A program made the translations under genes and the position numbers. This document shows positions 23,046 through 35,579 of a stretch of 64,000 nt of DNA, in pieces (the first letter of the stretch is position 1; every line of letters starts with the position of its first letter). The DNA comes from Citrus sinensis. Taxonomy: Eukaryota; Streptophyta; Magnoliopsida; Sapindales; Rutaceae. The notes beneath the pieces are model-generated. The model was given only the letters and a program-made list of their open reading frames with translations, did not search any database and was not told where the DNA came from. The stretch is taken from assembly GCF_022201045.2 (NCBI RefSeq), contig NC_068562.1:1984001-2048000 (forward strand), read 5' to 3'.

Positions 23046-24481
23046 ATTTCCTTTCATTTGGTTTTTCCCAAGAGAGACTGCGTTGACTTTGAAAACTGAT
23101 CGATATTTTTTGAATTTTCCAGTGCCACTCATCGACCTTCAATAATGTTATTTGTCAAGTATTCCATTTTGTTTGAATGAGTGTATAATTGGTAGTTGAA
23201 AACGCGCCCATGGCTACATGAGTTGTTTCAGCCTCCTAAAGTATTTATGGGGAGTAGAATTTTCTGTGATTAGAGGTGGACATCGCCCATTGACTAGCCT
23301 AGAAAATCAAGGAGGCCAATTACTGCTCATTTTGGTCTTTGCGCGTAATTATCGGGTTAGCGCATAGTTTATTAATTTGATTTCCTTTGGTCATGTTGAC
23401 TCTTAATTCGCGGCCTTGGGACTTCTTACAACTTGGAGATTTCCTCCAGGAATGAAACTCTTTCCAACTACCTTCGCTTTCAGACTTCAGAATGCGATCA
23501 TTCAATACCGTATGCATTTTCCTCATCTTCCCGACACTGATATCTCCCCTCACGTGACTCCCCTTGAATCTTGATGGTACATTATTTGCGAAAAGATTAT
23601 ATACATTTTGTTCTTAAATTGTCACCAAACAACTTGTACTACTCGAGTTCTTCCTCGATCACTGTTCTTGCCAAGAAATGTGGGCTTCTAGCATCTCACT
23701 TTATTCATTGTAAGGCCACTTTACCAGTGAGATTTGAGAAGTTACATTTAACTATCATCCATAGTGTTTCTCTCCCTCTCTTTCTTTCCTTTTATTTTTT
23801 TAAGAAAATTATTTAATGATTTTTCACAAAATATTTACTTCTACAGCAATATTTTGTAGATTTTTTTTAGTCGTAAAAATTTTATTCTTCTTAGCTTATT
23901 TGCTCACTCTTGGTTTAAAAATCATAAAATGAATGTATTTAATTTAGGGTTTATAAGAAGGGTGCTAAAATTTTGTTAAGAATAACTTAATTTTATAGAT
24001 GTTTGTGTAAGAATTTTTATCAAAAGAATATATTTAACATACGCTTTTTTGGAGATATATTTTGTTGTTAAATGTAATTTCAATTATAGGCTAAAGTTGT
24101 AAATATTGAAAAGGAGTTTCAAGAGGATTTTGGAGGGGGTACCAATAGTCGATCTCTTACATAAATTATTTTCTTAATTATATTCAATATGGCCAATTCA
24201 TAGCTAATGCCATGACTAATCGTCTTCCCTCGTTTCCAACTGAGCATGTATTGATCAAGTCAGGGATGACCGAGCCCTCAAGAAAAATGCTTTAGCGGAG
24301 AGTAGAGACTTGCATTGAGCCCCTACAGAATCTTTTCTCATGAAGGCCTATGGGCTTTTCTGACAACGGCCCAGTGGCTTGTGGATTGATGATTATAAAT
24401 CCAGGCTCCTGGTGCAACAAAACACATGAAATTGCGTACACATGAAAGCGATGGCACCAGGCTCCGGCTACTTTAAATCAC
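23046..24481. other. Intergenic between AAA-ATPase copy 3 and the next element
   Basis: Contains a less AT-rich part at 23320-23560 with a 77-codon minus-strand open frame that I do not recognise. The remainder is AT-rich. No supported gene. Confidence 0.4.
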
Positions 24482-24491
24482 ATTTCGAATT

Positions 24492-25596
24492 GGGAAATTT
24501 ATAAAAACAACCTAAATTTTTTTATAATTTTTACAATTAGCCCTCCAAAGTTTTTCCTATCATAATTAGCCAAACATAAGGTTTATTCCCCAAATTACCC
24601 TTGTCTATCAAACCAAACGCAACTTTTCTTCTCCCTTTTTATCAAACAAAACGTAACCTTGCACTCTTGAATCATCACCGGCAAATGACAACGGTAAACG
24701 ACGACGGTGAACAGTAAAAGTGAACTCTGATCAAATATAGCTGAATCTATCCGGATCCGACACGATTCTAACAAAATGAAATAGAGCCCAAAACCTAAGT
24801 AAGCTAATTGAAAGCTAATTAAAAGGAAATTAATTTTGTAAAAATATTGCGTATTAAATGTTTGATGAAATGTTTCTTAAATTGTTTATACTTTGTTTTT
24901 GCATCACCGAGTGTTAAGAGGTGTTTTGTCAACTTGATTTTGTGCAATAAGAGAGTTTCAGTGCGATTGTATGTGGGTGCGACAGGCAACTTCACTTTAA
25001 AAAAAAAACTGTAACTTGGTGTAACATGCTGCCTATCGCATAAACTTAGTGCGACATACTGCATGTTGCACCAACTTTATGTTAAAAAAAAAAATGTAAC
25101 TCGGTGCGACAGGCTACCTGTCGCACCAAGCGCGCGCGATAGGGTCGCTCGCGCTTGTCACCTGGATCATGCGTGACAAGTGCGCTGTCGCATCTGATCA
25201 AGCGCAATGCCTCTCGGCACCAAGCCCATGCCAACTTCAATCTTCACCCATGCACCACACCAACAATTTCACCCATGCCATCAACATCACAAACACTTCA
25301 ATTTTCACTCATCATCCCTAACACAACAAGAAAACTACAACATAAAAGAAGAATAGAAAATAGAACATGCTTCAAAATTTAGGGTTTTTGAACTAACCTT
25401 TGATTTGATATCTCGACCGAAATTTTGGTGATGTTGGCTACGAGAGAGAGAGAGGAAGGAGAGAGAGGAAGTTTGGTGAGAATAGGAGGAGTATTTTCGG
25501 CACTTGAGAGGATTTTTTACTAATGTTAATAGAAAAAAATTTAGAGGATTAAATATGAAAATTACAAAAAAATTTAAGTTATTTTTATAAATTTCC
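24492..25596. mobile_element. Non-autonomous Mutator-like element with 10-bp target duplication
   Basis: Ends are inverted copies: left GGAAATTTATAAAAACAACC, right GGAAATTTATAAAAATAACT when reverse complemented, with weaker similarity for about 60 bp. The flanks are ATTTCGAATT (24482-24491) and ATTTCAAATT (25597-25606), a 10-bp duplication with one mismatch, as expected for MULEs. The interior has repeated GTGCGACA motifs and a perfect 11-bp palindrome arm pair (GGTGCGACAGG, 25103-25113 with 25117-25127) followed by GC-rich AAGCGCGCGCGA. No transposase. Confidence 0.75.
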
Positions 25597-25606
25597 ATTT
25601 CAAATT

Positions 25607-26449
25607 CAACCTCAACATCACCATCTTCCATAATTAATTCAATTGACAAGCAACACTAGTCCAACATTCTTTCTTATCTCTCTCGTTTTTAATGTATACT
25701 TGTCGCTTCAACTGCCTCTGCGCTCCTGTGACAAGAATGTTATTATTACTTGTATTCCTTCCTAATGTATAGACGTGACAGTTGGAAGGATAAACCTCTG
25801 AGTTTGTTCATAATCCTTAAACTTTTCCGGTGGGTCCTGGAATTGGAATCCTACGCGACATCAACAGTCTCAAGCAAATTCCCTTCCACTGACTCAGAGA
25901 GCGGGACCTACAAATTCCTACCACGTACATTATCCTTAATTTCCAGCTAAATGATCAACAATCACATTTTGAGTCATGAAATATATTTTGATTCGCAAAT
26001 GTACAGGATATCATGTAAGCCCTAGTATTGTATAGTGGCAGGCATGACAAATGCACTCAGGTTGGCCAATTTCAAAATAACTAGTCTACGCCATCATCAC
26101 TATTGTTATAACAATCGAAATATCACCTCAATTACAACTTTATTTGTGGAACTGATCAAAGTCCAACTAATTTTGGTATAATTAAGCTCATCTCTTCAGA
26201 CACTGGACAACATTTGATATTAAAGTATAGCTAGTTGTCGTTTACGGAATGAGAATCTCCTTTGTTTTAGTCTAAGCACCAACCCAAAGATTCCTTCATT
26301 AAATTATAATGTATTCTCTTTCATAACTCCGGTCTCATTAATCGTCTTCTATCTAGATGTAAAATTTACCATCTAAATATAATAACATTACATGATCAGA
26401 ATTTTCTGATTTCATGCGTCAAAATTTGGTGAAAAAAAAGCTAACAAAG
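25607..26449. other. Intergenic, upstream region of the P450 gene
   Basis: Presumed promoter and 5' UTR of the P450. I see no convincing TATA box and no other gene. Confidence 0.45.
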
Positions 26450-28077
26450 ATGAAGGTGATCCTATCAAACGAAGAGCTGCCCTTCCAAGTGCAAAACTAC
26501 TATGTTATCATAGTTACTGTATTTTCATTAGGTGTTGCGTTTTTCATATCCAAATCTTGGGGAAGAAAAGCTGAGATCCCTGGACGGCTGGGATTACCTT
26601 TCATCGGTGAAACTCTCTCTTTCTTTTCAGCTACTAACAGCACAAAAGGATGCTATAATTTTGTCAAAGTTAGAAGACTGCGGTTAGTGATTCTCCTACT
26701 ACTTCTATTAGCATCCGATATCTTGGATGCTCGCTGCTTGTTAATTTTGATTCAATTGATCTTAACTTTTTCAGAAGTTTGTTGCTTCACAAATCACAAT
26801 AGCATAAATCCTTTCGATGCTGGCATATACACTAGAATCTGTGCCGAATAGGAGACGGTTTCACCTGCGCAGCCTGAGACTATTCAACTAGGACTAGCTA
26901 GCATATTCACTTACTATTGAAACAAAAATTCAACTATAACATTTTGTTTTATGGATTCCATTCTTTTGACTGAAGCACATCAATATAATAGTATGCATAG
27001 TTAATTATGAATATATATTTACAGTCAGTTACAACATCTGATATGGAATGCTTTGGATACACACACACACACACACACACGCATAATTGTTTGGTTGATG
27101 CCTGTAATGAAAACTAGCAGGTATGGGAAGTGGTTCAAGACACGGATATTGGGAAAGATACATATGTTTGTACCAAGCACTGAGGGTGCAAAAATGATAT
27201 TTACTAGTGATTTTGCCAACTTCAACAAGGGATACGTAAAATCAATGGCGGATGCCGTTGGAAAGAATAGCTTGTTGTGCGTGCCGCACGAGAGTCACAA
27301 AAGAATCAGGCGTCTTCTATCTGATCCTTTCTCCATGAACTCTTTGTCTAAATTTGTCAAGACTTTTGACAAGATGCTTTCTGAGAGACTCAACAAATTG
27401 CAAGAAAGTGGGAAGAGCTTTTCAATACTTGATTTTAGCATGAAGGTACCACAACCCCAGTTGAAATTTGTTCTTGTTGCTTCTTGTGCATTTCTAACAA
27501 TAACATACTTTAATCTATTGAAAAAATTATCTTTGCAGCTAACATTTGATGCTATGTGCAACATGCTGATGAGTGTCACGGATGATTCTTTGCTTGGTCA
27601 GATTGAGAAAGACTGCACAGCCGTTTCGGATGCCATGTTATCTTTCCCCTTTATGATTCCAGGCACAAGATATTATAGAGGCATTAAGGTAATTAAGACA
27701 GTACGATAACTGTGCGTTAATCTTCAATGATTAATAATATGAAAAGATTAATTGATTAAACAGGCACGTAGAAGGCTGATGGAAACATTTAGAGGGATGA
27801 TTGCCAAAAGACGGAGTGGAGAGGAATCATTTGAGGACTTTCTGCAGTCAATGTTGGAGAAAGATTCATGTCCAACAAATGAAAAGCTAAGTGATTCCGA
27901 GATCATGGATAATCTATTGACATTGATCATTGCTGGCCAGACCACCACCGCCGCTGCTATGATGTGGAGTGTCAAGTTTCTCCACGACAATAGGGAAGCC
28001 CAGCAAAAACTAAGGGTGCTGACAATTTCAAGCCAACTTAGTTTCTTGGTTACTGCAGCTACCATACATACATACAC

Positions 28078-28134
<57 letters not shown>

Positions 28135-28425
28135 CGCTTCTCTGCTATGGATGCCCTTATCTTCTAAAATACAAATTTACTATATACACCATATGATATC
28201 TTAGTATTCTTATAATTTTTGTTCAATTAACTAATACATCATATGATGTATACAATGAATTTGTATTTTAGAAAATGCGGACATTCGCACTTGAGAATAT
28301 TGGTAAGAGTTTCCGCACTTTATTGAAGTGTGAGAAAGCTTTACACCATATGATATAATAGTTAATTGAGAATATATATATAGAGTCATGCTCAGGTGCG
28401 GACATCAACATGTGAGCACCACAAT

Positions 28426-28456
<31 letters not shown>

Positions 28457-29753
28457 GTGCTTTTCTAATTTTGAAATCCGAAAGAAAAGAAATATTTTTT
28501 TTAATACACTTAAGAAGTTTTAAATTCTTTTTCGATCAGCAAGTTTATTATACTAATTAATATGATAATTTTATACCACCGATCGGTGGACGACATTAAT
28601 TTTGCCAGTTGTGGCAATAATGAACATTATGAAATTTTGTGTATATTTTGTATTTTGTGATGGAAGTACAGCTCAATAATGTGAAGATCCCTAACAATAA
28701 GTTACAGGAAGAACAACTGGCAATGATAAAAGACAAGGCTGATGGAGCCGCCCTTACCCTTGAAGATGTGAGCAGCATGTCTTATGGGTTAAAGGTTAGA
28801 CATTCTAAACTGAACAGTTACATGTTCGAGAGAAATATTTCAAGCTATGTTGATCTACATTTTAGATGTCAAATACATAATTCCATATAAAAAGGCATTA
28901 TCATCCGAGCAACTCTTGCAATGTTCTGCAGGTTGTCAAAGAAACACTAAGAATGTCAAATGTTTTGCTGTGGTATCCCCGTGTTGCACTTAATGACTGC
29001 ACAATTGATGGCAAGTCACTTTAATGCTTTAAAGACTAAACTCAATTAAGGGCTTGTTTGGATTGAGGCGCCGTGACATTTAGGTTTTAAATTTTATTCG
29101 TTGTCAAAATCCAAATACTAGCTATCAAAGTTAAGTGGGTGGAACGTGGTAGATACGCTTCCTTTCTTCAGAAGAACCTGAAAATGAAAAAGCCATTATT
29201 GTTGCTTGATTGTCTATGTTGTGATTGCAGGTTTTGAAATAAAAAAAGGATGGCACGTTAACATTGATGCAGCTTATATACACTACGACCCAGCTTTATA
29301 CAAGGACCCTGAGCAATTTAACCCTTCGAGATTTGAGGTAAGTGGCTTTATTTTTTTATTCTTTTTTTCTTAATATTCGAAGTTTCTAACAGTTACAGAA
29401 GTATTTGGCGCAAGAGTTGAATATATCCAATCTTATTGTCTCCAGGAAATGCAGAAATCCTACAGTTTCATACCGTTTGGATCAGGACCAAGGACATGCT
29501 TAGGAATGAATATGGCAAAAGTAACAATGTTGATCTTTTTACACCGGCTGACGAGTGGTTACCTGTGAGTTATCTTTCACTGCAACTAAAAACCTTCTAA
29601 CTCTAACCGAGGATAAAAGTCTCACTCACTCACTTCCCAATGTGTAGGTGGACAGTGGATGATCCAGATCTTAGCCTGGAAAAGAAGTCGCATATTCCTC
29701 GGCTGAGGAGTGGCTGTCCCATAACCCTAAAGCCCTTGAACAAGAGCAAATAA
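26450..29753 (+). CDS. Cytochrome P450, CYP85 clan, CYP722-like
   Basis: Nine exons: 26450-26682, 27121-27445, 27539-27688, 27764-28015, 28708-28794, 28932-29010, 29231-29337, 29446-29564, 29648-29753. All junctions keep frame and give 485 residues. The first in-frame ATG is 36 bp upstream (26414); I prefer 26450 because it puts the membrane anchor (about 18-38) close to the start. Motifs: PGRLGLPFIGE proline-rich hinge, I-helix AGQTTT at 293-298, ExxR (ETLR) at 353-356, FNPSRF, and heme loop FGSGPRTCLG with the ligand Cys at 429. The overall pattern (NSLLCVPHESHKRIRRLL, MWSVKFL) resembles CYP722, a CYP85-clan family whose C subfamily acts in strigolactone synthesis. The substrate here is unknown. 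The I-helix lacks the usual acidic residue. Intron 6 uses a GC donor (GATG|GCAAGT). Intron 4 holds an AT microsatellite and a MITE. It converges on the Tm-1-like gene. Confidence 0.88.
28083..28131. repeat. (AT)n microsatellite in P450 intron 4
   Basis: An almost pure TA dinucleotide tract of about 48 bp, followed directly by a MITE-like sequence. Shorter TA tracts recur near 28371-28380 and 28439-28456. Confidence 0.9.
28132..28300. mobile_element. Small MITE-like inverted repeat in P450 intron 4
   Basis: The left part CTTCTAAAATACAAATTTAC followed by ATACACCATATGAT is matched in reverse complement by CATATGATGTATAC ... AATTTGTATTTTAGAA on the right. This forms a stem with arms of about 40 bp or more around a 60-70 bp centre. 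It abuts the TA tract, as TA-targeting MITEs often do. Exact ends are uncertain. Confidence 0.5.
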
Positions 29754-30342
29754 GCAAGAATGGTAAACAAGAGCAAATGAGCAAGAATAGCTTCAGATAA
29801 TTATGCCACCATATGACAGTGCAAAAATGCCGGGCATCATTCAGAAATCAGATATATAGCAGAGCCGCTGGTTGAGGAAACCTGTAATGGCTTTAAATAA
29901 GTACTTCTTACCAAGGTAAAGAGCAGATCATCTGAAGATCTATTTCTGAATACATGCACCATTAGGGCTCCATCTATTTGATAAATGATAATCAATAAAG
30001 TATTAAGAGCAAAAATATTTAATCTGGTTGTAAAATTTAATGTGATTTCCTTGTTATTGATAGAGCCATCCATATAATCACAGGGCCTGTGGTTAGACTG
30101 GAATATTGTTTTTGTCCTGTTATCATATGTCATGCTTAGTAAAATGGCAAAGCCTGTCCAAATCAATCAGCATTATTCTCTATAAATCACAATGCCTTGA
30201 CACTGTTCTTATCAAGTACATAATTCATGTAATACAAATACAACATGATAAACCAAAATGGGAAAAATCAAACAAAGAGGAAAATAGGGAGAGAAGATAA
30301 ACATAAACTAGGAGGACTCACGACAAATGGAGATTTCAAAGT
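29754..30342. other. Shared 3' intergenic region of two convergent genes
   Basis: The 589 bp between the P450 stop (plus strand) and the Tm-1-like stop (minus strand) must hold both 3' UTRs. Short open frames here are not gene-like. Confidence 0.6.
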
Positions 30343-33300
30343 TTACTTGATAGAAATTGATTTGTACTGGCGCATTGTGCTAGTTATCGCCTGTTCAACT
30401 GGTAGCCTCTCCATACTTGATGCACCGTAAAACCCATGTACTCCCTTGGTTCTCTTCAGTATGAACTCTGCCTCACTAGGACTAGATATAGGGCCTGTAA
30501 TTTGCAACAGAAATCGCAGGTTGTTACATTATTCGATATCAAATGTACATATAATTCAGGTGTTGAAGGTAAATAGAGTACAAGAATTAAAAGGAAAAAA
30601 CTATAACTCAAGGATTCAAGATTTCAAGTCAAAATGCACGCAAAGGAGCTGAAATTCCGGTCATATTATTGAAAAAGCTTAGCAAGATGAATATGCTTAA
30701 GCGAAAGCTATAAAGAGAACAAGGCAAATAAGAGAGAACTTGAAAATCTACAGTTGATAAGGCTCTCATCCAAAAGTTGCACAATGGCTTTGTGTACAAT
30801 GACAACCAATTAATTCATGGCTTCAATAATGATACAAAAGATGTTTAATATCTCAGGATTTGACATCAATGAATTGTATTTATAAATTCACAAATTCAGA
30901 GAAACATAATTTGCACTAAGAAACAAGAGGCTTCCAAAATGTACCTCCATGGCAGAGAACGATAGCATTGGGATTGATCCTATGTGCAGCATCTGCTATA
31001 GCTTGAACACGATCAACACTTTCATCCAATGAGAGAGCTGTTTTTGCACCTATGGACCCAGAAGTAGTTAACCCCATATGAGCCACTATGATATCAGCAC
31101 CAGCTTTAGCCATCTTCACAGCTTCACCTTCGTTGAAGGCATATGGGGTTGTCAAAAGACCCATCTTATGTGCTTTGTCAATCATCTCAACCTCCAATCT
31201 GATAATTAGGGAAGGAAAATTCTAGCTGTAAGAGGCATGATAAATTATTTTACAACAAGAATATGAATAAAACATACTGTTTACAGCTTACCCATATCCC
31301 ATTCCTGTCTCTTCCAGATTTTGTCTAAAATTACCGTCAAACAGCCCAACAGTTGGAAAATTTTGCACACCAAAGAACCCAATTGACTCCAACTGCTTCA
31401 AGAAGTAATCCACCCGGCGAAAAGGATCCGTTCCACATACGCCAGCAAGAACCGGTACCTCCTTGACCACCTACAATTTGTTGTGTGACTTCCATTAATA
31501 AGAAATGTCTGATAAGGGATTTGAAATCTGAAAACAGCACAATATCACCTCACTGGGAAAATTAAAAAGAGATGATAATTAACAAACAAATGAAGTTCAA
31601 AGATAAATAATTTTGACGTATTCAACTATGCACTTGTATGTGTCCCCCTGTGAACAAGGGTACATGAAGATAGATAGGCCACAAGTCCCTGAATAATGGG
31701 AGCTTACAGGCAGCACTTCATTGGCCATTTCAAGAACAACTGCATTTGCATCAGCAAAAGGCAACAAGCCTGCTAAGGAGCCCCTTCCCGCCATGCGAAA
31801 GCGTCCTGAGTTGTACAATACTATCAGATCAACACCACCAGCTTCCTCAAACTTTGCTGATATTCCTGTCCCAGCACCAGCCCCAATTATGGGTAATCCT
31901 TTATCCATTTGATATTTCAGTTTCGACAATATTGCCTGAGTCCTTCGCAAAGTTTCTGTCACACATAGAGTTCATTACTGGTTAGGAGTGTCTGCGTTGA
32001 CATACTGCATCCACCATCTAACTCCACAATTGAAAAGAATTTTATGTTGTTTTTATTCTCCATTTGTTAATTTTGACCAAAGGTAAATCTGTATCATATC
32101 AAATTAAATATGATTAGAGCTACAAAAGCTGGAGCTGTATATAGTAACTTATACTATCTTAAGGCTTCATTAAGATAAGTTCTCTTTCTCAAATAAAAAT
32201 AAATTCATTGAGCTAATGTAATATTTTGTTTGGAAAAGTTATTATAATGTAACCTGGTCTGGCATCAGGGAAGTTGCTTGGGCTGTAGCATATGGTCCCA
32301 TGGCTTGAGCTATATATGTTAGAAACAGAATCTTCATGGCGTTCACAAGAGACACGATGGGCAGAACTGAAAGCCATAAGATTCTTCCCACTAATTTCTA
32401 AAAATGAATCAACCAAAGCATCCGCAAACTCAGAGTCATTGATATTATGGGGGTATACCTTTACCTGTATAATGCATACATTAAATAAATAAAGACCATG
32501 AAAATGGATAACACATGAAATAATGTAGAACATAAAATCCAATAAAGAAAGAAGGTAGGGATTGTGATACAACATTTGATGAGCAATAATGACACCTGCC
32601 GATCTTTATTTGTCTGAATAAGAGTCCGTAGTTCACTTATAAGTGTGCCAGTTGCCTCAGGATCATAAAATGGCTTCCCTGGTGCATCCAAGGCTGAGAT
32701 ACCATTCTGCGGCAAGCAAAGACGAATCTTTGATGATGATTGATTCAGTTTATTTGCAATAAACGCAGCAAACTTCTTGTTCTCATCCACAGTGGTCCGC
32801 ATGAGTGAGACCTGCAAAGGCAAGCATTACATATCAAAATTACAGAAGGCAAACTATCCTATCTATCTTAAGATTGTCAACCCAAGAAACACAAATTATA
32901 ACTTTGCTCTGTTTAGACTCCAGATCAGAAAAAAGGGAAAAATGAAATCACTACCATTGCAGTCAGAGAAAACCCAACTCATATGCTAGGCAATGCCATA
33001 CAAATTATAAGAGAGATTTAAATTTGAGATTCATTACCTGTTGATTATGTACATGAATCTTCCGTCGTTGAAACTTCGAAGGTATGGTGTCTTTAGCTCC
33101 AAAGTTCACCATGTCCAAGGCACCCACACTCAGCACTAAAGGAATCTTCTTCTCTATGGTCGCATCAAATCGGGAACTGTCACATGCCATAACACCACCA
33201 ACTACGTAATCTGCAACCTCAGTAGTTGTGATGTCCAATACACCCTTTATGAAATTAAATTAACATTATTCAGGACTAATGAATTTAAATTAGCTGGTAC

Positions 33301-34368
33301 ACCAGCTTGACTCATACCAAACTTAGGTAGAAATTCCAGAAGGAAGATACAACACACAACCATAAATAAATTGAGGTGGTAAGTTATTACATTAAGGTGT
33401 GGCGTTAAATGTAAACATAAAATCTAATCCACAACTTGAGATAAACCATGCATGTTCATCACTATTAAACACTTGTAGTGTAAATTGTAAAATACCTGTA
33501 TGAAGCCCTCTTTAACCAAAGCCTCCATAGCCCTGCCCCCAACTCCAGTGGCATGAAAAACCATAGTCTCATAACCTTCTTTTTCCAATCTTTCTTTCAC
33601 AGCATTTACACATGGAGTTGTAACCCCAAACATGGTTATTCCAACAGTACATTTTTCTTTACTAGCGCCGAAATCTCTCAACCTCTCTAGTCTCCCTACC
33701 ACCATTCCAGCAAAAGCAGCTCCAGCATTCGCAAATACTACCCTACTAACGCTGTTAATCCCACAAACATCCACTACTGATGGAATCAAAATCAAGTCAG
33801 AGGTTCCAATATAAGGCTCAGTCTGACCGCTGGCAACAGTTGACACGATGACCTTTGGTAAACCAATGGGCAGAGATTTAAAAGCAGATGATATGAGAGA
33901 TGTACCTCCACTGCCTCCCAGGCCAATGACTCCAGCAAGAACTTGATCCTCGATAGCTATTTGAAGAAAATTCTCAAGAGCTTTACTCATAAAGCTAATA
34001 GCTTTACCTCTATCATCATCTAGCTCATCTGGAATTTTCCCATTGGACTCAGGTAAGCAAGAAAGCACAGCCTTTCTCTTCACAAACTTAAAATCCCCCA
34101 CATTCTCTGTTTCTTTTCCACTAACAGACACATCAACCACCACAACGTCCACCTGTTTTCAACAATTAAGAATTTTTATTTTGGTTACAGTCAACTTTAG
34201 AACAATTATTAAATGTAATGAACGCATACCAACAAATGTTACCTTGGAAGAGGAGTTGTTGGAGAAGGTGGCAAGATTGGATCGAACAGATCCAGAAAGA
34301 AACTGAAGCTCCTCCAATTTTGTATCGGCAGTTCCGATACAGAAAACTCTGGGAATTTTATCGGCCAT
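30343..34368 (-). CDS. Tm-1-like protein (UPF0261 plus TIM-barrel domain)
   Basis: Nine exons, minus strand: 34368-34243, 34152-33496, 33244-33038, 32811-32596, 32464-32254, 31955-31708, 31470-31292, 31198-30945, 30494-30343. All use GT-AG and keep frame, giving 749 residues, close to the length of tomato Tm-1. Residues about 1-430 form the UPF0261 domain ([13 protein letters not shown] start; [45 protein letters not shown]). Residues about 470-749 form the TIM-barrel 'signal transduction' domain ([44 protein letters not shown]). In tomato, Tm-1 binds tobamovirus replication proteins and blocks RNA replication; the normal cellular role of the family is unclear. The protein looks whole. A 9.4-kb MULE lies only about 210 bp upstream of the ATG, so the ancestral promoter is probably displaced. 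Confidence 0.93.
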
Positions 34369-35174
34369 TTGTTTTAGTATCTTCGTTTAGTTTACTTGAT
34401 CTGGAATTGGTTGATCATAAAATAAAAAAGTTTTGGCAAATTATCTACAGGGAGGTGCAAGTAGTAGGTAATATTCTACATCGTGTACTAACCACAACTG
34501 CTAATATAGTTTATAGGAGGGAGGAGTTTAGGAGTCAAATGTCATTAAGTCATAACAATAACAACTCACCCAGAAGGGGGTTTTTTATTTAAATGCCCCC
34601 AATTCACCTTCAAATACCAAATTTATATCCTATTACATACATATACCCCATGAAGATAGGAAAAGTCAAAAATAACCTTAAAAAACCAAGAATTCACATC
34701 TTTTTTCCCCCCATGGCTTCTCTTTTTCGGACTTCTCTCACCATTCTCTATTTTTCTTCTCAACATTTCCCTCTTTATTTTCTTCTCTTCTCGCCATTTT
34801 CCCTCTTTGACAGTTTCCTTCGATCTCTCCATTTCATTATTTGATAGTTTCCTTACTTGACTTTAGCTCCAATATAAAGGTTTTTGATAAAAATAAACAG
34901 TTAAGAAGGTGCATTATCAAGGTATGTTTGAAATACATTCTATTTATATGGTTATGTTTTGATTTCATTTCATTATAAGTATTCTTGCTAATGATTTATG
35001 AATTTTAGTAGTACATTATTTATTTTTTGTGCTTGCACACACACACTATTTCATAGAATGTATGGATTTAAGACTACATTTAAGTTTTGAGTGATTGAAG
35101 AATCAGTGCAGGAAGAAGTCGGGTACGAAGTCGGGTAAATCGAGAATTTAGTCCAGTAAGAATTGGAGATAAGT

Positions 35175-35540
35175 AAGTCGAGTATATGGTCGGGTAAGAA
35201 GTCGAGTAAGAATATTAAATGAGTCGAGTAAGCATATTAAATAAGTCGAGTATATGGTCGGGTAAAAAGTCGAGTAAGAATATTAAATGAGTCGAGTAAG
35301 CATATTAAATAAGTCGAGTATATGGTCGGGTAAAAAGTCGAGTAAGAATATTAAATGAGTCGAGTAAGCATATTAAATAAGTCGAGTATATGGTCGGGTA
35401 AGAAGTCGAGTAAGAATATTAAATGAGTCGAGTAAGCATATTAAATAAGTCGAGTATATGGTCGGGTAAGAAGTCGAGTAAGAATATTAAATGAGTAGAG
35501 TAAGCATATTAAATAAGTCGAGTATTAATGGTCAAGTAAT
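35175..35540. repeat. 68-bp tandem repeat, five full copies
   Basis: Units start at 35175, 35243, 35311, 35379 and 35447, with a partial sixth from 35515. Each 68-bp unit contains AAGTCGAGTATATGGTCGGG, then AAGTCGAGTAAGAATATTAA, then GAGTCGAGTAAGCATATTAA, so the core GTCGAGTA occurs three times per unit. Copies are almost identical, so the array was amplified recently. It is subterminal in the MULE. Confidence 0.92.
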
Positions 35541-35579
35541 AAGTCGGGTAAGTACATTGAGTTGAGTATTAATATTTTT

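Noticed and set aside
23320-23553. 77-codon minus-strand frame (RGDISVGKMRKMHTVLNDRI...)
   Set aside because: No family resemblance and no gene context.
30916-33238. Many separate short minus-strand frames
   Set aside because: They are individual exons of the one Tm-1-like gene rather than separate genes.
34593-34844. 83-codon plus-strand frame at the left end of the MULE
   Set aside because: Phe/Leu/Ser-rich translation of pyrimidine-rich element sequence, not a gene.
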